64,000 nucleotides of DNA from a virus: the IMG/VR virus record IMGVR_UViG_3300025869_000007, positions 19,953 through 83,952 of that record. The stretch is one strand, 5' to 3'. Each line of letters starts with the position of its first letter. Within the stretch, counting starts at the first letter, position 1. This document shows, in pieces, positions 44,450 to 51,935 of the stretch. A model generated the notes under the pieces. That model did not search any database and was not told the origin of the DNA. It worked only from the letters and a program-made list of their open reading frames with translations. Made by a program: the position numbers and the translations under genes.

Positions 44450-44679
44450 TGGGTGAAGATATTGCCTGCGATGTCATGTATCAGAGAGGAGTAAGTGATG
44501 CGCGTCAAAGCATAGCAAGCATGATAAAGCATGAAATAGAAAGACTTGAGGCAATCTTAGTAGCAATGGAAGGTGATGTACATTTTGAGGATAATGAAAA
44601 AGGAACTGAGATAGTCAGTAAGTTAAAATACACTTATCAGATTGAACAATGCGCAATGTTCTTAGAAAGATTAAAATGA
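44446..44679 (+). CDS. Small helical protein (77 aa)
   Basis: Helical heptads (IKHEIERLEAILVAM) suggest a short coiled coil. ATGA overlap on both sides. No known family. Confidence 0.5.
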   Translation: MMGEDIACDVMYQRGVSDARQSIASMIKHEIERLEAILVAMEGDVHFEDNEKGTEIVSKLKYTYQIEQCAMFLERLK

Positions 44680-44999
44680 AAAATTACCAAACTATATCAT
44701 TGTGTGAATTTACTTTTTTACAAAGAAGAGTTTTGATAGAATTATTAAAACCTGAGTGGAATTGGAGAACAGAAAAAACAATCCTCAAGGCAATAGAAGA
44801 TGAGCGAGAGAGAATTATTAATTGGGTAGCAAATGATGTAGCTACACTATTAGACAGGGAAGAAAAGCCTACTAGTGTGGTAAAGCAGTTATTAGCAATG
44901 GGCATGATAGAAGTGCAAGTGGCAAGCACACACAACGGCAAGTGCATAAAGTCAACTACTTACTATAAGATTAATGACAGATGGAAAAAAAGAAGTTGA
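44676..44999 (+). CDS. Winged-helix-like small protein (107 aa)
   Basis: The ATG at 44676 overlaps the previous stop; the frame is open from 44649. Residues about 55-100 (REEKPTSVVKQLLAMGMIEVQ then a TTYYKIN strand) have the helix-helix-wing layout of winged-helix DNA-binding domains. Possibly a regulator. Tentative. Confidence 0.5.
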   Translation: MKNYQTISLCEFTFLQRRVLIELLKPEWNWRTEKTILKAIEDERERIINWVANDVATLLDREEKPTSVVKQLLAMGMIEVQVASTHNGKCIKSTTYYKINDRWKKRS

Positions 45000-45027
45000 A
45001 TAAATTTAAACTTTTTTTAAAAAAGTC

Positions 45028-45062
45028 TTGACAGAAAACATTTCTTCCATATAGTTAAGGGT
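45028..45062 (+). promoter_or_regulatory. Early-type promoter, leaderless
   Basis: AAAAAAGTC then TTGACA at 45028-45033, TATAGT at 45050-45055, ATG at 45063, 35 bases from the -35 box. Confidence 0.75.
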
Positions 45063-45212
45063 ATGAGCAACACATACACCAACTTAATCACTAACGAAAA
45101 ACTTCAAGCAACTAAAGCAACTTCTCATGGAGTAGACTTCAAAGTAATCGCAACAGGAGAGTGGAAGTTTTACACTAATTACCAAATTGCAAAATTTATC
45201 CGCATTAAATAA
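45063..45212 (+). CDS. Small early-type protein (49 aa)
   Basis: ATGAGCAACACA start at the predicted +1. Beta-rich with a WKFYTNYQIAKFIRIK end. Below usual gene-calling length, but the promoter-start geometry and the following AAGGAG-led gene support it. Unknown function. Confidence 0.6.
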   Translation: MSNTYTNLITNEKLQATKATSHGVDFKVIATGEWKFYTNYQIAKFIRIK

Positions 45213-45234
45213 TTATAAAAAGGAGACAACAACA

Positions 45235-45462
45235 ATGCCACAAGACAACAACACAGAAATTGACCTTAGCGAGTTTAAGGTTTACGTAGGAACTTTCACC
45301 AAAGCAAGCGGAGAGGTTCGCACCATGAAGTTTCGCGCTCACCCTCATAAAGTAGTTGTAGCACTACAAGACGAAACCTCAGAAGTAGTTTATGATTTAG
45401 AAGTAGACAACTTTCGTAGGTTTAACTTTGGAGCAAGAGTAGGAAGGGTAGTACCTGTATGA
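45235..45462 (+). CDS. Hypothetical beta-rich protein (75 aa)
   Basis: ATG 45235 has AAGGAG at good distance, preferred over the upstream frame start at 45187. Strand-rich core (FKVYVGTF, VRTMKFRA, KVVVAL). No family recognised. Confidence 0.6.
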   Translation: MPQDNNTEIDLSEFKVYVGTFTKASGEVRTMKFRAHPHKVVVALQDETSEVVYDLEVDNFRRFNFGARVGRVVPV

Positions 45463-45689
45463 AAATATTTGAAGATGCAAAAAGCGAGTGCCTTGTAGTA
45501 AATGACGATATTGAGGTTTACACCTGTGAAGAAACAGGAAAGGTATTAAATTTATTTTCTCGCACAGGAGCAGAAATTGATTCTGATGAAATAGAAGAAG
45601 AAGTTTTTAATTATAGAACAGCACAACATGAGTTAGAAACTTTTGGTAAACTCATGTGGTCTGCAACAGATAAGGAATGGAAATTATGA
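45459..45689 (+). CDS. Small acidic protein (76 aa)
   Basis: Acidic, beta-rich, with a YTCEETGKVLNLFSRTG segment. Coupled by ATGA at both ends. Unknown. Confidence 0.5.
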   Translation: MKIFEDAKSECLVVNDDIEVYTCEETGKVLNLFSRTGAEIDSDEIEEEVFNYRTAQHELETFGKLMWSATDKEWKL

Positions 45690-45901
45690 GCTACATGAGT
45701 GAAAAAAACATTGATGAGCAAAATGCAGAGCCTGTAAGAGTTGCAATGGTAAGTATGATTCATAACGGAAAACTTATAGATGTACAGGTAGATAACTGCG
45801 AGTTTCTAGGAATAGAAGAAGACATATTTGGTAGGGATTTATTGACCTTTAAATACGAGGGTGTAAGGTACAGCGCACACACTTGGGAAAAATGGATATA
45901 A
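45686..45901 (+). CDS. Small hypothetical protein (71 aa)
   Basis: ATG 45686 overlaps the upstream TGA; ATG 45695 is an alternative. Alpha-beta, ending in a WEKWI tail. Unknown. Confidence 0.5.
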   Translation: MSYMSEKNIDEQNAEPVRVAMVSMIHNGKLIDVQVDNCEFLGIEEDIFGRDLLTFKYEGVRYSAHTWEKWI

Positions 45902-46158
45902 AACAACGCATAGCAAGTTCCTTATATACTCCTACTCACAAAGCAAGTAGGGTAATGCAACTATCTCACAATTTAAATGCTCGCGCAGATGTTTTAAAAG
46001 AACTTTACAGACTCCATAAAAATTTAAACTCAGCAATTATGTTTATGGAAAAGTATAATGACAGAGAATCTCTAGACGAAGTATACACAGAACTAGATTA
46101 TTTAATAGAAAATGAAAGAAAAAAGCTACTACAAGAAACTCAAAGCCCAAAAGGATAA
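45892..46158 (+). CDS. Small helical protein (88 aa)
   Basis: Start 45892 overlaps the previous gene by 10 bases. Helical after residue 25. No recognised motif. Confidence 0.45.
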   Translation: MDIKQRIASSLYTPTHKASRVMQLSHNLNARADVLKELYRLHKNLNSAIMFMEKYNDRESLDEVYTELDYLIENERKKLLQETQSPKG

Positions 46159-46414
46159 TTTAAAATCACAAGGGTGGTCTGAAGTAATAATTACAGAAGA
46201 CGGAAAACAAAAACGCAAATGGACGCATCCTGAGATAGAAGGTTCGCATTCAGTAAACGGAGCATACAAGCTTGCATCTAACTCTGCGGTATTATCTCTA
46301 GATGAAATTGCACAAATCAAAGAAACTCTTAATAAGGTCATAGATGCGGTATGTCAAAACACGACATCTATCAAAGAGATTCAAAAAAAGATAAGAGAGA
46401 CAGAGTATGTTTAA
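46112..46414 (+). CDS. Small basic protein (100 aa)
   Basis: Lys-rich N-terminus, overlapping the upstream gene by 47 bases. C-terminal helix likely. A large overlap makes the exact start uncertain. Confidence 0.45.
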   Translation: MKEKSYYKKLKAQKDNLKSQGWSEVIITEDGKQKRKWTHPEIEGSHSVNGAYKLASNSAVLSLDEIAQIKETLNKVIDAVCQNTTSIKEIQKKIRETEYV

Positions 46415-46574
46415 TATAAATCTGATTCTTCTAGGTATAGTTTTTATACTTTTAGGAACATCATGCTCTACAGTCTGTAAAAGAAAATTGTGCTGTCCTG
46501 ACGAAGGGCATGGTAAATGCCCATTTTGTCATATAGAAGACTATGAAGCGGATTTAAGAAAGGCTATAAAATGA
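46407..46574 (+). CDS. Small Cys-rich lipoprotein (55 aa)
   Basis: ATG at 46407 overlaps the previous gene; hydrophobic segment ends in LLGTSC, a lipobox. The mature part has several cysteines (CKRKLCC, CPFC). Small phage lipoproteins often act as outer spanins or block superinfection; which applies here is unknown. Stop overlaps the next ATG. Confidence 0.55.
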   Translation: MFNINLILLGIVFILLGTSCSTVCKRKLCCPDEGHGKCPFCHIEDYEADLRKAIK

Positions 46575-47173
46575 TATACTCAAGCCACTCATACAGCCAC
46601 TACCAAGGCAATGGATACCCAAAGCATTACGATCCTATGCCTACGATTTTAGGAGATAAGCTAGGGGTGCTTAGTCGCCAACTACAGCAGATTGTTAGCG
46701 ATAACGAAAACCAAGCTAAACAAATAAAATCACTAGAAGATAAATTATCTAATGCACTAGAAAAACTAGATTACCTTTGTCTTTCACCTGAAGAAAAAGA
46801 AAACAAGAAAATATCAGACAAGGCAGATAATGTGATAAATAATTTACTGCAATGCGAAATATGGGATTTTTGCCATGTGTTTCTTCCTGAGCTTCTAGAT
46901 GATCAATTTTTAATTAGGCTTTTAAATGTTTATAATTTCTATAATACTAGACATTACCTTATAGGGGAACTTATGAAGTCAGCTACAGGACAGCCTTTTA
47001 CAAATGAAATAATAGAATATACAGATAAAGAAATATTAAGGAATCTTACCAAATTAAAAAGATGCGGAACAAAAACGGCACAGTTTGGAATGAAAATTTG
47101 GAGAAAAGCGGAAGAATTATTAAATGAACAAAAACAAATATTAAAAAACATTGAAAGCAAGAAACTTACCTAA
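46571..47173 (+). CDS. Coiled-coil protein with HhH-like segment (200 aa)
   Basis: Coiled coil at about residues 40-80 (QIKSLEDKLSNALEKL), then a mixed helical region, and RCGTKTAQFGMKIW near residue 170, which resembles a helix-hairpin-helix but lacks clear Gly spacing. No firm function. Confidence 0.5.
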   Translation: MIYSSHSYSHYQGNGYPKHYDPMPTILGDKLGVLSRQLQQIVSDNENQAKQIKSLEDKLSNALEKLDYLCLSPEEKENKKISDKADNVINNLLQCEIWDFCHVFLPELLDDQFLIRLLNVYNFYNTRHYLIGELMKSATGQPFTNEIIEYTDKEILRNLTKLKRCGTKTAQFGMKIWRKAEELLNEQKQILKNIESKKLT

Positions 47174-47339
47174 AGATAAATCAATATACGAAGAACGCGA
47201 AGCACTTAGTCAGCAAGTGAGAAATTGGAATGGGTCAGACTTAGTTATGAGCAATATTAAGCACAGGCTAGAGACGCTAAAAAACTTAATAGATCAAGCA
47301 AGAATTGCAGAAAAATCAAAAAGTGCAGAAAAAAAATAA
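47151..47339 (+). CDS. Small helical protein (62 aa)
   Basis: TTG start overlapping the upstream gene by 23 bases. Charged and helical with a Lys-rich end. Last coding gene before the large non-coding region. Confidence 0.4.
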   Translation: MKARNLPKDKSIYEEREALSQQVRNWNGSDLVMSNIKHRLETLKNLIDQARIAEKSKSAEKK

Positions 47340-47362
47340 AAAATATTTAACTTTTTTTTACA

Positions 47363-47400
47363 GGCTGAATCCCTTATGAATACAGGGACTTAGCCGTTTT
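47363..47400 (+). terminator. Hairpin after the small-gene operon
   Basis: GGCTGAATCCC (47363-47373) pairs with GGGACTTAGCC (47385-47395) around TTATGAATACA, followed by TTTT. Closes the operon just before the promoter at 47436. Confidence 0.55.
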
Positions 47401-47435
47401 AAGAAAAAAAGTTTTAAAAAAAATTTCAAAGTAGC

Positions 47436-47470
47436 TTGACATTTATGAAAAAAAGCAATAGGTTTAAATC
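47436..47470 (+). promoter_or_regulatory. Early-type promoter of the giant RNA
   Basis: TTGACA at 47436-47441, exactly 17 bases, TAGGTT at 47459-47464; predicted +1 at 47471. Same box as the protein-gene promoters. Confidence 0.75.
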
Positions 47471-48650
47471 ATATTCAACAAAGCACCTTGAGCTAAAGAA
47501 AAGGCAACACGACCAAAAAGACTAAAGAGGGGATCAGCCAAAAGCCGATCAAAACAAAAACTATAACAAAAGTTATTCAGTAAAACTTTTCGATTAGGCT
47601 CACAGGAATCTTTCTTATCGAACGAGGCAAACAAGTTAACGCTTGTCCCTGCTATCTATGGCAATACCACTTGACGCTCCTAGATGAAGACGGCGCCCCT
47701 GCTAACGGAAGGTTTTATTGAGTAACTTTGATATTAGCTTAGAGAGATGAAACACCGAGGGATAGAGAAAATCAGCTACTCTCCTACGAAAGTAGACTCT
47801 AAGTTAATATCTTGTCTTTAGGTCAATGTGCCTACGCTATTCGTGTTAAAACACTCCCTATTGAGTCAAGTGTTATGTCTGTGGATACTGCCACTTTCAT
47901 GATGCCATCTCATAGGTTAGAGCAATGTGATACACGATAGTCGTACTAGACCATACCTAAAGGCAAATTAATTTTTAGATGGCTCTCTGCGCTTTAAAGC
48001 GTGGTAATAACCAAGGCTTGTGAATGGTAGGCTTTCCCTTCTTCGGGAGAGACAAGCGTTAAGCAAGTCGTAGGTCAGAGGATTATAGAGAATCCTTAAT
48101 AAGCGGAGATATAAAACAGGTATGCGTAAGTGCCAACTGACCCTCAGTCACACACCCTATCGAAGAAGGTGCATGGAGCAACGAACGACTCCATGAGGCG
48201 CAGAGAGCCATCTAATTATTTTAATCCATTGAGGTTGTGCTTACATCGAGTGAACTTGACTCAGATACCTAAGCCTATCTTATAGAATCCTCCTATGCGT
48301 TTAGTGAAAGCGAGCATTACGTGAGGCAAGCGTTAAGACAAGGCAACGGATCATCTGACCAAGGTGACGATAAGCCAATGGATACATTTTAATGGGACGG
48401 ACGGAATCAATCCGTGAGATAACATCAGAACTTCGCAGGGTAATCAGTCAAATCTGCCTGTGGCAAAGTCCAAGTCCTTACACTAGAGCCGACTTCCAAA
48501 GTACACGGAATCCAATGCTGAGTGTGAGGGCGAATCAATTTTATATGCTAACAAGTTCTAACTTAACTGCAAATAGGTGGTGATAAGAGAGGTGCGGAAT
48601 GCAGTCTAATCTATCCTCTTGTAGGTTCGACTCCTACCTTGTCTAGCACT
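47471..48650 (+). ncRNA. Giant structured non-coding RNA candidate (about 1180 nt)
   Basis: No coherent ORF, less AT-rich than the flanks, and its own promoter. Visible helices: 15 bp between 47730-47744 and 47797-47811 (one G-U), enclosing a CTAC-GAAA-GTAG stem; 12 bp perfect between 47637-47648 and 48051-48062; 18 bp perfect between 47975-47992 and 48198-48215, enclosing CATGGAG/CTCCATG, AGGATT/AATCCT and a UUCUUC-loop hairpin. The 3' end has a tRNA T-arm (GTAGG-TTCGACT-CCTAC, 48621-48637) and CTTGTCT (48638-48644), which can pair with AGACAAG at 48336 or, with a bulge, with GCTAACAAG at 48547. This fits the giant phage RNA type (GOLLD or ROOL), but I cannot assign a family from the sequence alone. 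Confidence 0.7.
48546..48650 (+). other. tRNA-like 3' domain
   Basis: A canonical T-stem/loop and a candidate acceptor helix, but no consistent D-arm or anticodon arm and no encoded CCA. It may be a tRNA-like processing signal at the end of the large RNA or a degenerate tRNA. Confidence 0.5.
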
Positions 48651-48714
48651 CTTTAAATTAGAAAACTGCAAATTGTTTAATAAAAAATTAAAGTTTTTTT
48701 AAAAAAATAAAAAG

Positions 48715-48765
48715 GCTAAACCCTAGTGTTTATAAGGGTTCTAGGACTTTTGGAAAAACTTTTTT
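48715..48765 (+). terminator. Hairpin plus T-tract after the giant RNA
   Basis: GGCTAAACCC pairs imperfectly with GGGTTCTAGG around a TAGTGTTTATAA loop, followed by AAAAACTTTTTT. Same style as the hairpin at 47363. Confidence 0.5.
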
Positions 48766-48786
48766 AAAATAAAATATCAAAAAGGG

Positions 48787-48821
48787 TTGACATAAATAAT
48801 AACTTATGGTTTTATTAAATC
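48787..48821 (+). promoter_or_regulatory. Early-type promoter of a second non-coding RNA
   Basis: TTGACA at 48787-48792, TTTTAT at 48810-48815, predicted +1 near 48822. Nearly identical to the amidoligase promoter at 41250. Confidence 0.65.
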
Positions 48822-49220
48822 ATATTAAGCAACGGACTTGTGACCGACAGATCAAGCAAAACGACTAATAAGAAGGGAACAAAAGTTCAAAACCAAAAAA
48901 AAACTTTTAAACTTTATCTAAAAGTAGTCAAGACGTACGACAACTGTATAGAATTAGCTACTACTAGATAAGAAAAGAAGTAGAGATTGAAATATCGAAA
49001 AGCGAGAAAATCAGCGCCTTCCATCATAAACTTAAACATAAATATAAGCCACAAAACATTAATTTGATGATCTACTTCTTCCGTCAAATCCTGTCCTTCG
49101 TGAAATTGGTTATGCATTAAATTGTGTGTAAAATTCCCATACTCCTTCAATGGAGATAAGCGAAGGGCAGGGTAAGATGGTTTTTCATAGAAATCATTTT
49201 TATAAATTTTTCCAATTCCG
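48822..49220 (+). ncRNA. Second non-coding transcript candidate
   Basis: About 400 bases after a strong promoter with no supportable plus-strand ORF. It has A-rich stretches and an AAAGTT...AACTTT pairing early on. A minus-strand ORF (49237-48914, TTG start) overlaps it but has no ribosome site or convincing promoter. Terminated at the latest by the hairpin at 49269. Confidence 0.4.
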
Positions 49221-49255
49221 TTGACATAAAAAACCAACCACAGTTATTTTAAAGA
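49221..49255 (+). promoter_or_regulatory. Possible promoter of a short sRNA
   Basis: TTGACA at 49221-49226 and TTATTT at 49244-49249, with predicted +1 near 49256. Lacks the usual A-rich box. Confidence 0.45.
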
Positions 49256-49314
49256 CTGTTGTTGTTCTGCCCTCTCTCGTTTACTTGGTGTGACGAGAGG
49301 GGGCTATTTTTTTG
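49256..49314 (+). ncRNA. Short RNA with a GUUGUUGUU tract and terminator
   Basis: TGTTGTTGTTC at 49257-49267, then a 12-bp stem (49269-49280 with 49293-49304) and TATTTTTTT. The tract is complementary to the conserved AACAAC start region of the leaderless genes. Confidence 0.45.
49269..49314 (+). terminator. Rho-independent terminator
   Basis: GCCCTCTCTCGT (49269-49280) pairs with ACGAGAGGGGGC (49293-49304), then TATTTTTTT. Strong and followed by a new promoter. Confidence 0.8.
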
Positions 49315-49321
49315 GTTTTGT

Positions 49322-49356
49322 TTGACGTACTTAAGATAAAAAAGATTTAGTCTTTT
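49322..49356 (+). promoter_or_regulatory. Early-type promoter variant, leaderless GTG
   Basis: TTGACG at 49322-49327, ATTTAG at 49345-49350, GTG start at 49357, 35 bases from the -35 box. Confidence 0.55.
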
Positions 49357-49575
49357 GTGAATAGAAATCTAAATGTTAAATGGTATAAGGAATCTGCAAC
49401 TATAACGACACCTACAACTACAATAACTAATTGTAAAATAGAATTATTATACAATGAGGGATTATGGTTAGTGGAAAAAAGAAAAGAAGAAGAAATAGTT
49501 GAGAGTAATAAATTTGGAACATTAGCAGAAGCATCCAAGTGGTGCGAGGATGTCCTTTTGGGTAAAACCAATTGA
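49357..49575 (+). CDS. Small hypothetical protein (72 aa)
   Basis: GTG at the predicted +1. Strand-rich N-terminus and a helical end (EASKWCEDVLLG). No family recognised. Confidence 0.55.
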   Translation: MNRNLNVKWYKESATITTPTTTITNCKIELLYNEGLWLVEKRKEEEIVESNKFGTLAEASKWCEDVLLGKTN

Positions 49576-49607
49576 CGCAATTTAATTTTTTTTGATTAAG
49601 TGTATTC
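49572..49607 (+). promoter_or_regulatory. Early-type promoter variant, leaderless
   Basis: TTGACG at 49572-49577, ATTAAG at 49595-49600, ATG at 49608. The -10 is weak. Confidence 0.5.
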
Positions 49608-49811
49608 ATGAGATTGAGAAATCAATTGTACAACAGGTTTAAAAAAATAGGATATACAAAGAGTTTAGCTTTATTTCTTTCAAAGGAACTAGTAGAAGCT
49701 TCATCTGTGTTGAATCATAAAATTTCTCCTGTTCTTATAACACAAAAAAAATCAGGAAAAATTAAACAAGAAGTTAGAGCATGGAAACAATCAGAGAATC
49801 ATTCCCTGTAA
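49608..49811 (+). CDS. Small basic protein (67 aa)
   Basis: Arg/Lys-rich, helical, starting at the predicted +1. Overlaps the next, membrane-type gene by 31 bases. Unknown. Confidence 0.5.
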   Translation: MRLRNQLYNRFKKIGYTKSLALFLSKELVEASSVLNHKISPVLITQKKSGKIKQEVRAWKQSENHSL

Positions 49812-49942
49812 TATTAGGAGCGACAGGCACAGGTATAACCTTTTGGATGAGCAATTATGGTCTTCCTTGGATTGGTGCAACTTGCGGTCTACTTACAATT
49901 ATTCATTTAATTATCCAAATTAAGCAAAAGATTAAAAAGTAA
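49781..49942 (+). CDS. Small holin-like membrane protein (53 aa)
   Basis: ATG at 49781. Two hydrophobic segments (about residues 9-24 and 28-45) separated by a short SNYGLP turn, and a Lys-rich KQKIKK tail. This is the layout of small holins that permeabilise the inner membrane. No endolysin recognised nearby, so the role is uncertain. Confidence 0.55.
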   Translation: METIRESFPVILGATGTGITFWMSNYGLPWIGATCGLLTIIHLIIQIKQKIKK

Positions 49943-49949
49943 ATAGGTC

Positions 49950-49985
49950 TTGACATAATTAAAGTATTATTTTGTGTTCCTAACA
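49950..49985 (+). promoter_or_regulatory. Early-type promoter, leaderless
   Basis: TTGACA at 49950-49955, TGTGTT at 49973-49978, ATG at 49986, 36 bases from the -35 box. Confidence 0.65.
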
Positions 49986-50240
49986 ATGGGAACAGGAACA
50001 ATAACACAAGTAATATATAAACAAACACAGCAACTTATTGATCAAGCATTTAAGCTTGGGGCTTTAGAGGCAAAAATATCAATAAATAATTTAGATAGAA
50101 ATGCTGTAAGGTTACAGGAAGATATTAGGGAAATTCATAATGAGGCACTTAGGTTAGATAATTCTTTGCGCTCTTGTTTAGTTAACAAAGAAAACTCCTG
50201 TGAGTTAATAGATATTCCTCGCTCTTCCATATTTCAATGA
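49986..50240 (+). CDS. Small helical protein before the methylase (84 aa)
   Basis: The frame can be extended to a GTG at 49974 inside the promoter, so ATG 49986 is chosen. Long helices (QLIDQAFKLGALEAK, VRLQEDIREIHNEALRL). ATGA overlap with the methylase. Unknown. Confidence 0.55.
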   Translation: MGTGTITQVIYKQTQQLIDQAFKLGALEAKISINNLDRNAVRLQEDIREIHNEALRLDNSLRSCLVNKENSCELIDIPRSSIFQ

Positions 50241-51361
50241 AGTGGATTTCACTCTTTAGTGGAGCAGGATGTGGAGACTTAGGATTACATAGAGCAGGAC
50301 ATGAAGTGGTTGCTATGGTTGAATGGGACAAGTATGCCTCTGCTGTCGCTAAATACAACTTTCCCAATATACCTTTGTTTGCGGATGTGCAAAAACTTGA
50401 TCCCGCAGACTTGCCTGATGCCGACGGCTTAATCTATTCTTTCCCTTGTCAGGATTTAAGCATAGCAGGGAAAGGAAAAGGATTTAAGGGAAATCGATCT
50501 ACTCTTTATGAACACGCAATCAGAATTATTCAGCATCTCAGAACTAGAGGACTTAGGTATTCCTTGGCTGAGAATGTCGTTGGACTCCACACATCAAACA
50601 ATGGGGATGACTTTGCGAGGCTCATCAACGACTTACTCAACGTCGGGCATAATTCAATCGGATGGACGATATTGGACTCTAGATACGTCGGATTCAGTTT
50701 TCCACAAAGTGGAGGGAGCAACAAAAGAGGAGTTAGGCAAGCCGTACCTCAACGCAGGAGAAGAATCTTTGTACTTGGCGCTTTCGGAGATATTAGTGGA
50801 GAATCCATCTCAAAAATATTATCTTTCAGAGAAAGGGGCAAAGGGTATCTTATTGAGGGCGAAGAGAAGAGGAAAGTTAGAGAATATGCCTCAGGTATTG
50901 AAGGAGAACCTACTGAAGTCGGCAAATATGTCTCTACAGGAGTTGATGTTTACAACGGATGCCACACAGGAGAAACAGCTTCCACTCTCACTACAGCAGT
51001 AGGTGGTACTCATGGAAGCGGTCCTAAAATTGCAGTAAGTTGGAATGGGGATACTACTCCAAAATCGTCAATCAATGTTTGCATGACATTGAGAAGTCAA
51101 CAAGGAGGCGAGGGCGTAGGAGTTGCTACCAAAGAAGGAGTTAGAAAAATAACACCAATAGAATGCGAAAGACTGCAGGGGCTTCCTGATAACTTTACAA
51201 AAAAAGGAAAAAAACTGAAGCTTGACGACAACAGTTGGATTTTAGAAAATGGAACTATTGATTTATCAGACAACCAAAGGTATAAAATACTAGGCAACGC
51301 TATTACATCTCATTGTACAGAATGGATAGCGAGGCGAATAACAAATTATGAAGAAGAATAA
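50237..51361 (+). CDS. C5-cytosine DNA methyltransferase (374 aa)
   Basis: Motif I FSGAGCGDLGL (residue 7 on), PCQ of motif IV near residue 69, ENV of motif VI near residue 111, QRRRRIFVLG of motif VIII near residue 171, and YKILGNAI of motif X at the end. All catalytic residues are intact, so it should make 5-methylcytosine in DNA. Target sequence unknown. No restriction endonuclease partner beside it, suggesting protection of phage DNA or the first step of base hypermodification. Confidence 0.9.
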   Translation: MKWISLFSGAGCGDLGLHRAGHEVVAMVEWDKYASAVAKYNFPNIPLFADVQKLDPADLPDADGLIYSFPCQDLSIAGKGKGFKGNRSTLYEHAIRIIQHLRTRGLRYSLAENVVGLHTSNNGDDFARLINDLLNVGHNSIGWTILDSRYVGFSFPQSGGSNKRGVRQAVPQRRRRIFVLGAFGDISGESISKILSFRERGKGYLIEGEEKRKVREYASGIEGEPTEVGKYVSTGVDVYNGCHTGETASTLTTAVGGTHGSGPKIAVSWNGDTTPKSSINVCMTLRSQQGGEGVGVATKEGVRKITPIECERLQGLPDNFTKKGKKLKLDDNSWILENGTIDLSDNQRYKILGNAITSHCTEWIARRITNYEEE

Positions 51362-51557
51362 AACTGAAGATACAAGCTACAGAATTAAAGGCGATCAAAT
51401 TTTACTTTGCTGTGGTAAAGCTAATTGCCCTTCTGTAGAAGTTAGGGAAGAAAATTACATTGTCATTAAAGATGATTTTGGGGGAGAAGTAAAAATCCCA
51501 AAAGAAAGAGCCAAGATGATTCAAGGGGCTATTGATATATTGGAGGCAAGGGCATGA
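51348..51557 (+). CDS. Small hypothetical protein (69 aa)
   Basis: Has a CCGKANCPSVEV and IKDDFGGEVKI pattern with three Cys; strand-rich then a helix. Overlaps the methylase by 14 bases. I do not recognise a named family. Confidence 0.55.
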   Translation: MKKNKTEDTSYRIKGDQILLCCGKANCPSVEVREENYIVIKDDFGGEVKIPKERAKMIQGAIDILEARA

Positions 51558-51892
51558 TCTTACTAGCATCTATAGGAATAACAATGATCCTTATGTATGG
51601 GTCAATTTTTAACGCACCAAGAAAACTGCTATGCAAGATAGGATTAATAAAGAAATTATTATCATGTTCTCTGTGCTTAGGCTTTTGGGTAGGTTTGGCT
51701 CTTGCAAGTGCAAAATACTATACTGACAGAAACTTAGTAGAATTGATTTATATACCTTTTGCATCAGCTTCTTTAAATTGGGTTTTTGATAGCTTTATGG
51801 ACTTCCTGCAAATACACACATTAGGCGTGTGCAATAAGGTAGAAAATAAAAATAAAAAAATCTTTGAGGATTTTAAAAGACCTAATTTGTAA
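51554..51892 (+). CDS. DUF1360-like membrane protein (112 aa)
   Basis: Three hydrophobic segments. SCSLCLGFWVGL near residue 37 carries the C-x-x-C-x-G-(F/Y)-W motif seen in DUF1360-type phage membrane proteins. Lys/Asp-rich C-terminus. Function of the family is unknown. Coupled to the previous gene. Confidence 0.6.
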   Translation: MILLASIGITMILMYGSIFNAPRKLLCKIGLIKKLLSCSLCLGFWVGLALASAKYYTDRNLVELIYIPFASASLNWVFDSFMDFLQIHTLGVCNKVENKNKKIFEDFKRPNL

Positions 51893-51900
51893 AAAAAGTA

Positions 51901-51935
51901 TTGACATCTATCTATAGCCCTTTTTAGTGGAGGGC
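51901..51935 (+). promoter_or_regulatory. Early-type promoter, leaderless
   Basis: AAAAAAAGTA then TTGACA at 51901-51906, TAGTGG at 51925-51930, ATG at 51936. Confidence 0.7.

Noticed and set aside
48392-48583. Plus-strand ORF of 63 codons inside the giant RNA region
   Set aside because: No ribosome site, atypical composition, and it runs across predicted helices; better explained as chance in an RNA gene.
48546-48650. A complete tRNA gene
   Set aside because: The T-arm is good but no consistent D- and anticodon arms could be drawn; called a tRNA-like domain instead.
48914-49237. Minus-strand ORF of 107 codons (TTG start)
   Set aside because: It looks somewhat protein-like, but there is no Shine-Dalgarno site or convincing minus-strand promoter, and a plus-strand promoter reads across it. 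Left as unresolved.
50237-51361. Restriction-modification system at the C5-methylase
   Set aside because: No endonuclease-like gene beside it; neighbours are small unknown and membrane proteins.
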